NCBI GenBank assembly: GCA_964634385.1
Contig: CAZWIZ010000003.1
Location: 1-64,000 of the forward strand
DNA length: 64,000 bases
From: JAFGXW01 sp964634385
Lineage (GTDB): Bacteria; Bacillota_I; Bacilli_A; Izemoplasmatales; Izemoplasmataceae
Reading direction: 5' to 3'
Each line of letters starts with the position of its first letter. The first letter of the stretch is position 1. Under the pieces are notes generated by a model. That model was not told the origin of the DNA. It saw nothing but the letters and a program-made list of their open reading frames with translations, and searched no databases. This document shows positions 7,427-14,765 of this stretch, one piece after another. The position numbers and the translations under genes were made by a program.

Positions 7427-7948
7427 TTAAATCAAATCCATTTCGAAGAATACAGCACCTTGTAGATTACCCAATTGATCTGTCCAACAATCTTTTAAAA
7501 TCTGAGTTTGCTTAAATCCAAGCTTTTTATAAAATTTCTGTGCGCCTATATTTTTAAGATTTGTATCTAATATAATTTTATTTGCTTTCATTTCATTCTT
7601 TAGAAAAGCAGTTAATGACTTTATTGCTGTTGTACCATAACCTTTACTTTGTTCAGTTAAGACACATATTTTTATTCCTATTTCAAAAACACCATCCAAC
7701 TTCTTACGATAATTCATTTCACCAATAGGATAATCATTTTCTAACTCAATAATAATCAACTGATTTTCAGGTAAAGAATCTATGTTTTGTTCATTAATCC
7801 TCAGCACTAGTTTTGATTCATCAGTAGATAACCCATTTGGAAACCCAGCATGTGCCATAACCTCTCCGCTTGCCCACCAGTTGCATAAAATATTAACATC
7901 ATCTAGTTGAGCAGATCTAATTATTACTTTTCTATCTTTCATATACAT
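7427..7948 (-). CDS. GNAT-family N-acetyltransferase
   Basis: About 173 residues with a GNAT fold: N-terminal strand VIIRSAQLDDVNILCNWW, a central strand pair, the acetyl-CoA loop EQSKGYGTTAIKSL (about 105-118), and C-terminal GAQKFYKKLGFKQ. It resembles RimJ/RimL-like or aminoglycoside 6'-acetyltransferase-like proteins, but the substrate cannot be read from sequence. The ATG at 7948 has GGGAG 8 nt upstream; the longer frame to 7963 includes that site. It is the first gene after the tRNA-Val-side arm. Confidence 0.85.
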   Translation of the reverse strand: MYMKDRKVIIRSAQLDDVNILCNWWASGEVMAHAGFPNGLSTDESKLVLRINEQNIDSLPENQLIIIELENDYPIGEMNYRKKLDGVFEIGIKICVLTEQSKGYGTTAIKSLTAFLKNEMKANKIILDTNLKNIGAQKFYKKLGFKQTQILKDCWTDQLGNLQGAVFFEMDLI

Positions 7949-8260
7949 AGTACCATCTCCCATCTAATACATTTTATCATATTGTATTAAGAAAAGGCAC
8001 CATTCTATTAAATAGTTCCTAAATATGCTATATTCCGTATTCTTCTAGGTCATTTGTGATACGGCTCGTTGTTGTTTATTATAAATGAATAATTATATCT
8101 TTCGTGTTGATTGGTTACACCTGCTACACCTGCTACACCAAAATTCTAGATAGAACATATGTATTTTACTGCACTTTCATAATCATGACGGATAAAAAGT
8201 AGTTCAAGATTCAAGAATCAAAATTCGCCTATATTTCTAGTTTTTTTGAATAAAATTAAA
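7949..8260. other. Spacer next to tRNA-side arm, no gene
   Basis: Contains the stretch (8025-8080) similar to 3310-3360 and a short tandem repeat of TACACCTGC (8116-8139). No gene seen. Confidence 0.5.
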
Positions 8261-8428
8261 TTCCGAGTTGTGAAAAAGACCCCTGAAACAACATGTTTCT
8301 AGAGTGAATTATCTCCCAGTAACCGGGCCAAAAAACTGATATTATTTTTCAATCAAAAACCCGTGATTATCGCAGTAGTAAGCGAAACTACTAAAATCAC
8401 GGGATACGGGTAGATTTGGTGGAGAATA
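8261..8428 (-). repeat. tRNA-core repeat, tRNA-side copy D
   Basis: Left arm TTCCGAG then GACCCCTGAAACAAC (shared with copy C), a terminator hairpin of the same subtype as copy B, and the core TGGTGGAGAATA (8417-8428). Here the core is part of intact tRNA-Val. To the right the sequence is tRNA instead of the CCCGTATACGG arm. Confidence 0.85.
8354..8403 (-). terminator. tRNA-Val terminator
   Basis: Stem CCCGTGATT/AATCACGGG with an inner AGTAGT/ACTACT stem and T5 on the minus strand, 13 nt past the tRNA CCA end. The hairpin belongs to the repeated element arm, so the arm supplies termination to the tRNA gene. Confidence 0.85.
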
Positions 8429-8492
8429 CTGGGCTCGAACCAGTGACCCCTTGCTTGTAAGGCAAGTGCTCTCCCAACTGAGCTAATCCTCC
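8417..8492 (-). tRNA. tRNA-Val (TAC anticodon)
   Basis: A 76-nt cloverleaf. The 5' GGAGGAT pairs with ATTCTCC, then discriminator A and an encoded CCA. The D-arm contains AGCTCAGTTGGGAGAGC, the anticodon stem CTTGC/GCAAG encloses TAC, and the T-loop is GGTTCGAGCCC-like. Its 3' end is the core copied in the three downstream repeats. Confidence 0.95.
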
Positions 8493-8505
8493 AAAGTCCA
8501 TAAAT

Positions 8506-8534
8506 ATAATATCATTATAATTAAAAAATGTCTA
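8506..8534 (-). promoter_or_regulatory. tRNA-Val promoter
   Basis: Minus-strand TAGACA and TATTAT with a 17-nt spacer, 14 nt before the mature tRNA 5' end. Confidence 0.7.
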
Positions 8535-8632
8535 CCATAATTTAATCATAATTATATATTAAATATCTTTTATATTAAGCCATAATATTATATAATTTTA
8601 ACGAAGATAAATTCGTAAGGAGGAATAAATTC

Positions 8633-10324
8633 ATGAAATTCGAAGATTTTAAATATGAAAGACCCAATTTAGAACAAATAAAAGAAAGAATGAACAAACT
8701 ATTAGAATTAATAGCTACAAATGAAACATTAGAAGTTGAATTAGATACTATTAAAAAAGTTTTCAAATTACAAGATGAAATCTCAACACAATTTAACCTT
8801 GTATCAATAAGAAATAGTGTAGATACAACTGATAAGTTTTATGAGGAAGAACAAGATTTCTTCAATGAAATCTCACCACATCTTCAACAGTTAGAAACAG
8901 CCTTCCTAAAGAAATTACTAAATTCAAAACACCGCAATGAACTAGAAAAAGAATTCGGAACACTTCTTTTTAAAAAGGGTGAATTAGCTCAAAAGACGTT
9001 CAGTCCTGAAATAATTAAAGAATTACAACAAGAAAATAAATTGTCTACAGAATACTCAAAACTTTTAGCTGGCGCTAAAATCAAATTCCAAGACGGAATA
9101 TATAATTTAAGTCAAATGAGACCATTCATGCAAGATAAAGACAGAGAAACAAGACACAAAGCACAACTCGCTGTTTCTAGTTTCTTTGAAGAAAACGAAG
9201 ATCAAATAGACCGTATATATGATGATATGGTTAAACTACGTGATCAAATAGCTAAAAAACTTGGATATAAAAACTTTGTTCAATTAGGGTACGACCGTTT
9301 TGGTCGTACTGATTACAACTACATTGATGTTAAAGGTTATCGTGATCAAATTTTCGAAAGTGTTGTTCCACTAGTAGAGGAACTAACTGCTAGAAAAGCA
9401 AAACGTCTCGGAATTACTAATCCTAAATCATACGATTTAGCATTGTCTTTTCTAAGTGGTAATCCTACTCCAAAAGGTGACTCTACTTGGCAAGTAAATC
9501 ATGCTAAACAGATGTATAAAGAAATGTCACCAGAAACAGATGAATTTTTCACTTTTATGTTAGAACATAATTTATTAGAATTAGATGCTAAACCCGGAAA
9601 ATCAGGTGGTGGATATTGTACTTATATCCCTGATTATAATGCCCCATATATTTTCGCTAATTTTACAGGTACATCAGGAGATGTTGATGTCTTAACTCAT
9701 GAAGCAGGCCATGCTTTCCAAGTTTATTCAAGTAGAAATCATATTCCTGAATATAGATGGCCAACAATGGAAGCAGCTGAAATTCATTCAATGAGTATGG
9801 AATTTCTTGCTTGGCCATGGATTCACAAATTCTTTGAAGAAGATACAGAAAAATACAAATTTAATCATCTAGCAGGAGCAATATCATTTTTACCATACGG
9901 AGTACTAGTAGATGAATTCCAACATGGTATTTATGAAAACCCAGAACTATCAAAAGATGAAAGAAAAGCCTTATGGCGTAAAATAGAAAAGAAATATTTA
10001 CCATTTAAAGACTACGGTGATGATAGTTTTATGGAAAAAGGAACTTATTGGTATCGCCAAGGTCATATTTTTGGAGCACCATTTTATTATATCGATTATA
10101 CTTTAGCACAAGTATGTGCTTTCCAATTTTGGATTAAAAGTAGAGAAGACCACCAAAAAGCATTTAATCAATATTTAGCATTATGTAAATTAGGTGGATC
10201 TAAAAGCTTTGTAGACTTAATTGAAAGTGCACATCTTCAAAATCCATTTAAAAAAGGTGTAGTTAAAACTATAATCACACCAATTAAGGCTTATCTAGAT
10301 AATGTAGATGATTCAAAACTATAA
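8633..10324 (+). CDS. pepF: M3 family oligoendopeptidase (PepF-like)
   Basis: A 563-residue cytoplasmic zinc metallopeptidase that trims short peptides. The zinc motif HEAGH lies near residue 363 (DVLTHEAGHAFQVYSS), followed by the downstream glutamate region EAAEIHSMSMEFLAWPW that supplies the third ligand. The C-terminal GHIFGAPFYYIDYTLAQ block is typical of the M3 oligoendopeptidase F branch. Length is normal for the smaller PepF-related group. A strong AAGGAGGAATAAATTC site precedes the ATG. It is divergent from tRNA-Val and monocistronic, ending at a terminator immediately after the stop codon. Confidence 0.93.
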   Translation: MKFEDFKYERPNLEQIKERMNKLLELIATNETLEVELDTIKKVFKLQDEISTQFNLVSIRNSVDTTDKFYEEEQDFFNEISPHLQQLETAFLKKLLNSKHRNELEKEFGTLLFKKGELAQKTFSPEIIKELQQENKLSTEYSKLLAGAKIKFQDGIYNLSQMRPFMQDKDRETRHKAQLAVSSFFEENEDQIDRIYDDMVKLRDQIAKKLGYKNFVQLGYDRFGRTDYNYIDVKGYRDQIFESVVPLVEELTARKAKRLGITNPKSYDLALSFLSGNPTPKGDSTWQVNHAKQMYKEMSPETDEFFTFMLEHNLLELDAKPGKSGGGYCTYIPDYNAPYIFANFTGTSGDVDVLTHEAGHAFQVYSSRNHIPEYRWPTMEAAEIHSMSMEFLAWPWIHKFFEEDTEKYKFNHLAGAISFLPYGVLVDEFQHGIYENPELSKDERKALWRKIEKKYLPFKDYGDDSFMEKGTYWYRQGHIFGAPFYYIDYTLAQVCAFQFWIKSREDHQKAFNQYLALCKLGGSKSFVDLIESAHLQNPFKKGVVKTIITPIKAYLDNVDDSKL

Positions 10325-10350
10325 AACAAGCTCACTGAGCTTGTTTTTTT
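10325..10350 (+). terminator. pepF terminator
   Basis: ACAAGCTC/GAGCTTGT hairpin followed by T7, starting at the stop codon. Confidence 0.85.
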
Positions 10351-10354
10351 ATAT

Positions 10355-10382
10355 AAAAAAATCACACTACTTGAGTGTGATT
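10355..10382 (-). terminator. Terminator of the FrnE-like gene
   Basis: AATCACAC/GTGTGATT hairpin followed on the minus strand by T6. Confidence 0.8.
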
Positions 10383-10393
10383 ATTTATTTAAT

Positions 10394-11095
10394 TTAAATA
10401 CTACAACCTTCATCATTACAAACAGGGCCATCATCTGCGACATTAAGATTTTTAATCGGATTTGTTTCACTCCATAATTGATTAAGTGCAGATAAGAAAT
10501 AATCTTCTTGTTGAGCACCTGAAATAGCGTATTTACGGTTTAAAACAAAGAAAGGTACACCTTGTACTCCTACTTGTCTTCCTTCCATAATCTCAGCGTT
10601 TACTTGATCAGTATAATCATTTGATGATAATACTTTTTTTGCTTTTTCAACATCTAACCCTACTTCTTTTGCAAGTTTTAGTAAAGTATTGTGATCAGCA
10701 AGATTTAATCCATCAGTAAAATATGCTTTCATTAATCTCGAAGTTAATGCAGGTTCTAATCCAAACTGATTAGCCCATTTAGCGAGACGATGAGAATCAT
10801 ATGTATTAGTTAATTTAATATTTACGTAATCATATGTTAATCCTGCTTGTTTAGCTGCATTAACAAACATTTCTATTTTTTTCTTTGCTTCATCTACTGA
10901 AATTCTATGCCCTTTCGCAAAACTTTCAGCTACTCCATCTGTCATTTCCTTCGGAGCATTAGGATTCAACTGATAAGCTTTATAAATTACTTCTACTTCA
11001 TCCTTATGTGGAAATTTATTTAAAGCATTTTCAAAACGTGTTTTACCAATATAACAAAATGGACATCCAAAATCAGACCATAACTCTATTTTCAT
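10394..11095 (-). CDS. DsbA/FrnE-family thiol oxidoreductase
   Basis: A 233-residue cytoplasmic protein with no signal peptide. The thioredoxin-fold active site CPFC is at residues 11-14 (SDFGCPFCYIGK), followed by the all-alpha insertion and the cis-Pro block GVQGVPFFVLNR near 185. This pattern is FrnE/2-hydroxychromene-2-carboxylate isomerase-like DsbA. A second cysteine pair, C226-x4-C231, ends the protein (CNDEGC). Family members act as disulfide isomerases/oxidoreductases, often in oxidative stress. TAAGGAGGAAT precedes the ATG. It is probably monocistronic. Confidence 0.88.
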   Translation of the reverse strand: MKIELWSDFGCPFCYIGKTRFENALNKFPHKDEVEVIYKAYQLNPNAPKEMTDGVAESFAKGHRISVDEAKKKIEMFVNAAKQAGLTYDYVNIKLTNTYDSHRLAKWANQFGLEPALTSRLMKAYFTDGLNLADHNTLLKLAKEVGLDVEKAKKVLSSNDYTDQVNAEIMEGRQVGVQGVPFFVLNRKYAISGAQQEDYFLSALNQLWSETNPIKNLNVADDGPVCNDEGCSI

Positions 11096-11228
11096 AATTG
11101 TATTCCTCCTTATTTAATTATTATTAATATTATCCCTTGTTTCTATCATTAAATCAATTAATTTGCTTACAAACTAATGAAAAATGATGAATTTATTATT
11201 GATAATCATATATGAAATATCTACTTTT

Positions 11229-11630
11229 TTAGATTTCCCCATTTTTCACCATTTTGACAAGGTTAACAACTCGCTTTTTAATTAAATCCCTCGTAATTTC
11301 AAAATCCTCTTTTACTCCCCCACTTGGATCATCTAATTCCCAATCTTCTCTGAATTTTGTTGGAACAAAAGGACATTCTACACCACAACCCATCGTAATT
11401 AAAATGTCCAACGTTGTAGGTATCTCATTTAATAATTTAGAATAATGTCCTTTCATACTTATCCCTATATCTTCCATAACTTCAAGTGCTAATTCTTTAG
11501 GCGCAGGGTACTTTTCTGTCCCTGCTGAATAAACTTCAAAAATATCTGAAGCTAAATGTTTAGCCCATCCCTCAGCCATTTGGCTTCGACAACTATTATG
11601 TGTACAAACAAAGGCAATTACTTTTTTCAT
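11229..11630 (-). CDS. arsC: Arsenate reductase / low-MW protein tyrosine phosphatase family
   Basis: A 133-residue protein with the phosphatase loop CTHNSCR (C9-x5-R15) near the N-terminus, the further cysteines MGCGVEC (C82, C86), and the catalytic aspartate in DDPSGG. This is the thioredoxin-coupled ArsC type, reducing arsenate to arsenite through sequential cysteines. The ATG at 11630 has AGAGGA 9 nt upstream; the ATG at 11639 abuts it. No arsenite pump or ArsR is adjacent, so efflux must be encoded elsewhere or the enzyme acts as a phosphatase. Confidence 0.85.
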   Translation of the reverse strand: MKKVIAFVCTHNSCRSQMAEGWAKHLASDIFEVYSAGTEKYPAPKELALEVMEDIGISMKGHYSKLLNEIPTTLDILITMGCGVECPFVPTKFREDWELDDPSGGVKEDFEITRDLIKKRVVNLVKMVKNGEI

Positions 11631-11713
11631 AAACACCATTCCTCTTATAATATTTGTATAATTTAATAATACGTTATTTAGATAAATAAGTAAAATAAAT
11701 AACTTTTTTGTAT

Positions 11714-11737
11714 AAAAAAAACGGATAAATCCGTTTT
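11714..11737 (-). terminator. tRNA-Ser terminator
   Basis: AAACGGAT/ATCCGTTT hairpin followed by a minus-strand T-run, 10 nt past the tRNA CCA end. Confidence 0.85.
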
Positions 11738-11746
11738 ATTTATAAA

Positions 11747-11838
11747 TGGCGGAGTAGGAGAGATTCGAACTCTCGCGCCGCGTTAACGACCTATACCCTT
11801 AGCAGGGGCACCTCTTCAGCCAACTTGAGTACTACTCC
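11747..11838 (-). tRNA. tRNA-Ser (GCT anticodon)
   Basis: A 92-nt tRNA with the long variable arm of serine tRNAs. Acceptor GGAGTAG/CTACTCC, discriminator G, encoded CCA, anticodon loop CTGCTAA, and T-arm GAGAGTTCGAATCTCTC. Reads AGC/AGT codons. Confidence 0.95.
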
Positions 11839-11843
11839 ATAAA

Positions 11844-11884
11844 GTTAGCCCTTATATAATAATATATTTTAGGCTAACTGTCAA
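11844..11884 (-). promoter_or_regulatory. tRNA-Ser promoter with flanking inverted repeat
   Basis: Consensus minus-strand TTGACA (11879-11884) and TATTAT (11856-11861) with a 17-nt spacer. A perfect 7-bp inverted repeat brackets the -10: GGCTAAC (11872-11878) against the -35 and GTTAGCC (11844-11850) at the expected start point. Confidence 0.75.
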
Positions 11885-11897
11885 TATTCTTGATTGA

Positions 11898-14084
11898 TTA
11901 TTTTTGTAAGTTCTCTTCTAACATTGTTAGTTGTAAACGATGACGTTTCAAATCAATATCTTTTACCCATACTTTAACAATGTCTCCAACACTAACAACA
12001 TCTAGAGGATGTTTAATATATTGATTACTTAATTGAGAAATGTGAACTAATCCATCATCTTTTACACCGCAATCAACAAACACTCCAAAATCTACTACAT
12101 TTCTAACGGTTCCCATTAACTCCATCCCAACTTTTAAATCATCTAACTTAAGGACATCACTTCTAAGAAGTGGAGCTTCCACATCATCACGTGGGTCACG
12201 AAGTGGTGCTACAAACGCATCTAATATATCTTCCACTGTATTCAATCCAGCTCCAAACTTATCAGCTAACTCTTGTTTATTAATATTAGCCATTTTAATC
12301 ATTAAAGTCGGATTTCCTAATTCAGTAACATCTATTTTTAATTCATTTAATAATTTTTGTGTTAAATCATAACTTTCAGGATGAATCCCTGTTTTATCTA
12401 AAGGATTCTTACCATTTAAGATTCTTAAGAATCCAACTGCTTGTTCATATGCTTTGGCACCCATTCTTGGTACTTTCTTTAATTGTTTACGTTCAGTAAA
12501 TTCACCATTTTCTTCTCTCCAAATAACCAAGTTTTTAGCTACTGTTTTGTTTAGTCCTGAAACATATTGTAATAATTGAGCACTAGCTGTATTCACATTA
12601 ACCCCAATTTTATTTACGGCAGTCTCAACAACAAAATCTAATGAATCACTTAATTTGTTTTGTGCAACATCATGTTGATATTGCCCAACTCCAATACTTT
12701 TAGGATCAATTTTAACCAATTCACTTAATGGGTCTTGAAGTCTTCTAGCAATGCTTACAGCACTTCTTTCTTCAACTGCTAATTTAGGGAACTCTTCTCT
12801 AGCTAAATCACTAGCGCTGTAAACAGACGCTCCTGCTTCGCTAACTATTATGTATAATACTTCTTCTTTTGCTTTTTTAATTACTTCGATAATAAATTGT
12901 TCAGTTTCACGTGAAGCAGTTCCATTTCCAATCGCAATAATTTCAATTTTATATTTTCTAATAAAATTAATTACTTTTTTAAATGAATCAATAATTCTAT
13001 CTTTATGGATATTTTCACCTTTATATTTTTGATGAGGATAAATAACATCTAAATCAATCATTTTACCCATTTTATCAACAACAGCTAATTTACAGCCAGT
13101 ACGATAAGCTGGATCTACTCCTAAGACCATTTTACCTTTCATTGGAGGTTGTAATAATAACGCTCTTAAGTTTTCACTAAAAATATGAATAGCATTATCT
13201 CCTGCTTTTTCAGATAATTCACTTCTTATTTCTCTTTCTATTGAAGGTTGAATTAATCTTTTATAAGCATCTTTAATTGCGTTTTGAATATTAGGGAAAG
13301 TAAATGATTCTTTATTTTCAACAATTCCATCTTCTAAATATTGATGGATTCTTTCAACATTAGTAACAATTTTTACTGATAAAACTTTTTCTTTTTCACC
13401 ACGGTTGATTGCTAAAACACGATATAATTTTACTTTTCTTAACGGCTCTTCATATTCATAATACATTTCATATGTTTTCATTTCATCTTTTGCTTTTTTC
13501 TTTATCTTAGTTTCAATATTTCCATTATTAAAGGTATATGATCTTATCCATTTACGAAAATCAGGAAAATCACTAATTTCTTCAGCAATAATATATTGTG
13601 CACCTTCAATTGCTTGTTCAACTGTTTCTACTTCTTCTGTTAAATATTTTTTTGCTTCTTCATTTAAAATACCTTCTATTGGAAAAGATAAAATATAATC
13701 GGCAAGCGGTTTCAATCCTTGTTTAATTGCGATTGTTGCTTTTGTTTTTTTCTTTTCCTTGTAAGGGCGGTAAATATCTTCTACATCAACTAATTTTTCA
13801 GCTTTTAAAATATCAGCTTTTAATTCATCGGTTAATAATCCTTTTTCATCAATTAAACGAATAACATCTTCTTTTCTTTTAAGTAAATTAACTTTATATT
13901 CGTATTCTTTGTTAATATCTCTGATTTGTTCTTCATCTAGCGCACCTGTTTGTTCTTTACGATATCTCGCAATAAAAGGCACGGTATTTCCTTCGTTTAA
14001 CAAGTTCAATACCGTTTCGACTTGTTTTTTTGTAAGTTTTAAATTTCTTGTTAATTCCAAAACTAATTCTTCATTAATTATCAT
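11898..14084 (-). CDS. tex: Tex-family transcription accessory protein, S1 RNA-binding
   Basis: A 728-residue protein matching Tex from end to end: the N-terminal helical region with NTVPFIARYRKEQTGALDEE, a YqgF/RNase H-like domain near 320-450 (VLGVDPAYRTGCKLAVVD), a helix-hairpin-helix region near 490-560, and a C-terminal S1 domain near 645-720 (GTVRNVVDFGVFVDCGVKDD). Tex binds nucleic acid and is implicated in transcription and RNA handling; its exact function is unsettled. It is preceded by the thioredoxin-like gene, from which a terminator separates it. Confidence 0.95.
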   Translation of the reverse strand: MIINEELVLELTRNLKLTKKQVETVLNLLNEGNTVPFIARYRKEQTGALDEEQIRDINKEYEYKVNLLKRKEDVIRLIDEKGLLTDELKADILKAEKLVDVEDIYRPYKEKKKTKATIAIKQGLKPLADYILSFPIEGILNEEAKKYLTEEVETVEQAIEGAQYIIAEEISDFPDFRKWIRSYTFNNGNIETKIKKKAKDEMKTYEMYYEYEEPLRKVKLYRVLAINRGEKEKVLSVKIVTNVERIHQYLEDGIVENKESFTFPNIQNAIKDAYKRLIQPSIEREIRSELSEKAGDNAIHIFSENLRALLLQPPMKGKMVLGVDPAYRTGCKLAVVDKMGKMIDLDVIYPHQKYKGENIHKDRIIDSFKKVINFIRKYKIEIIAIGNGTASRETEQFIIEVIKKAKEEVLYIIVSEAGASVYSASDLAREEFPKLAVEERSAVSIARRLQDPLSELVKIDPKSIGVGQYQHDVAQNKLSDSLDFVVETAVNKIGVNVNTASAQLLQYVSGLNKTVAKNLVIWREENGEFTERKQLKKVPRMGAKAYEQAVGFLRILNGKNPLDKTGIHPESYDLTQKLLNELKIDVTELGNPTLMIKMANINKQELADKFGAGLNTVEDILDAFVAPLRDPRDDVEAPLLRSDVLKLDDLKVGMELMGTVRNVVDFGVFVDCGVKDDGLVHISQLSNQYIKHPLDVVSVGDIVKVWVKDIDLKRHRLQLTMLEENLQK

Positions 14085-14103
14085 TTTTTTTCCTCCACTA
14101 ATA

Positions 14104-14124
14104 TAAAAAAGCCTTTTAAAGGCT
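14104..14124 (-). terminator. Terminator between the thioredoxin-like gene and tex
   Basis: AGCC/GGCT hairpin with an A/T-rich extension and T6 on the minus strand. Confidence 0.7.
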
Positions 14125-14127
14125 ATT

Positions 14128-14598
14128 TTAATTTATATAAAGATATGTTCCACCATTAATTTGATCGAATATATTTATAATTTTATCAGACCCACTTACA
14201 AAATCAACTAATTGTCCATTAACAACCATTAATAAAGATGGTGTCCCATTCATTCCTTGAATATTGTTATATCCTGTTACTTTTCCTGCATCTATAAAAT
14301 ATACTTTAATATCCTCATTATTCTCATCCGCAAATTCTAATACTTGTATTTTTATATCATTACAGTGTCCACATATTTCAGAATAATAATATACTAGATA
14401 TTTATCTTCGTCTTTATTAGTAATTTCTGAATAATCATTAATATGATCAAAACTTGAATATGTTAATTCAGTTGAAAATAAATTAAATAAAATAATACTA
14501 ATAATTATAATAAAAAACGATACCGCAAATCCTATTAATACATAAGACATAAAACGATCATTACTTTGACGTTTAAATCCACTTTTATAATCCGCCAT
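14128..14598 (-). CDS. Membrane-anchored thioredoxin-like protein
   Basis: A 156-residue protein with one N-terminal membrane helix (about 18-41) and a thioredoxin-fold domain. The active site is CGHC at 76-79 (YYYSEICGHCNDIK) and the cis-proline motif NGTPSLLMVVNG follows near 122. The domain probably faces outside and handles thiol-disulfide exchange of exported proteins. The ATG at 14598 has GAGGAGTGG upstream; the longer frame to 14685 has no such site. The partner is unknown. Confidence 0.85.
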   Translation of the reverse strand: MADYKSGFKRQSNDRFMSYVLIGFAVSFFIIIISIILFNLFSTELTYSSFDHINDYSEITNKDEDKYLVYYYSEICGHCNDIKIQVLEFADENNEDIKVYFIDAGKVTGYNNIQGMNGTPSLLMVVNGQLVDFVSGSDKIINIFDQINGGTYLYIN

Positions 14599-14765
14599 AA
14601 TACCACTCCTCAGCTTTATATATTGTATAAAAAAATAACTGAAAATGCAAGTGTTTATTCTATTGGATTTTAATAATAATATCAATAGCTCTTAAAAAAT
14701 ATAGTATAAATGTTATTTAGAAAATGGTATAATTACAATAGACATTAGATATGAGGAGAATATTT

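Noticed and set aside
494..8428. The four repeats as a CRISPR array
   Set aside because: Repeats are over 200 bp, spaced by kilobases with genes between, and no cas genes are present.
8575..8766. 63-residue minus-strand frame opposite the start of pepF
   Set aside because: It overlaps the well-supported pepF ribosome site and N-terminus and has no homology I recognise.
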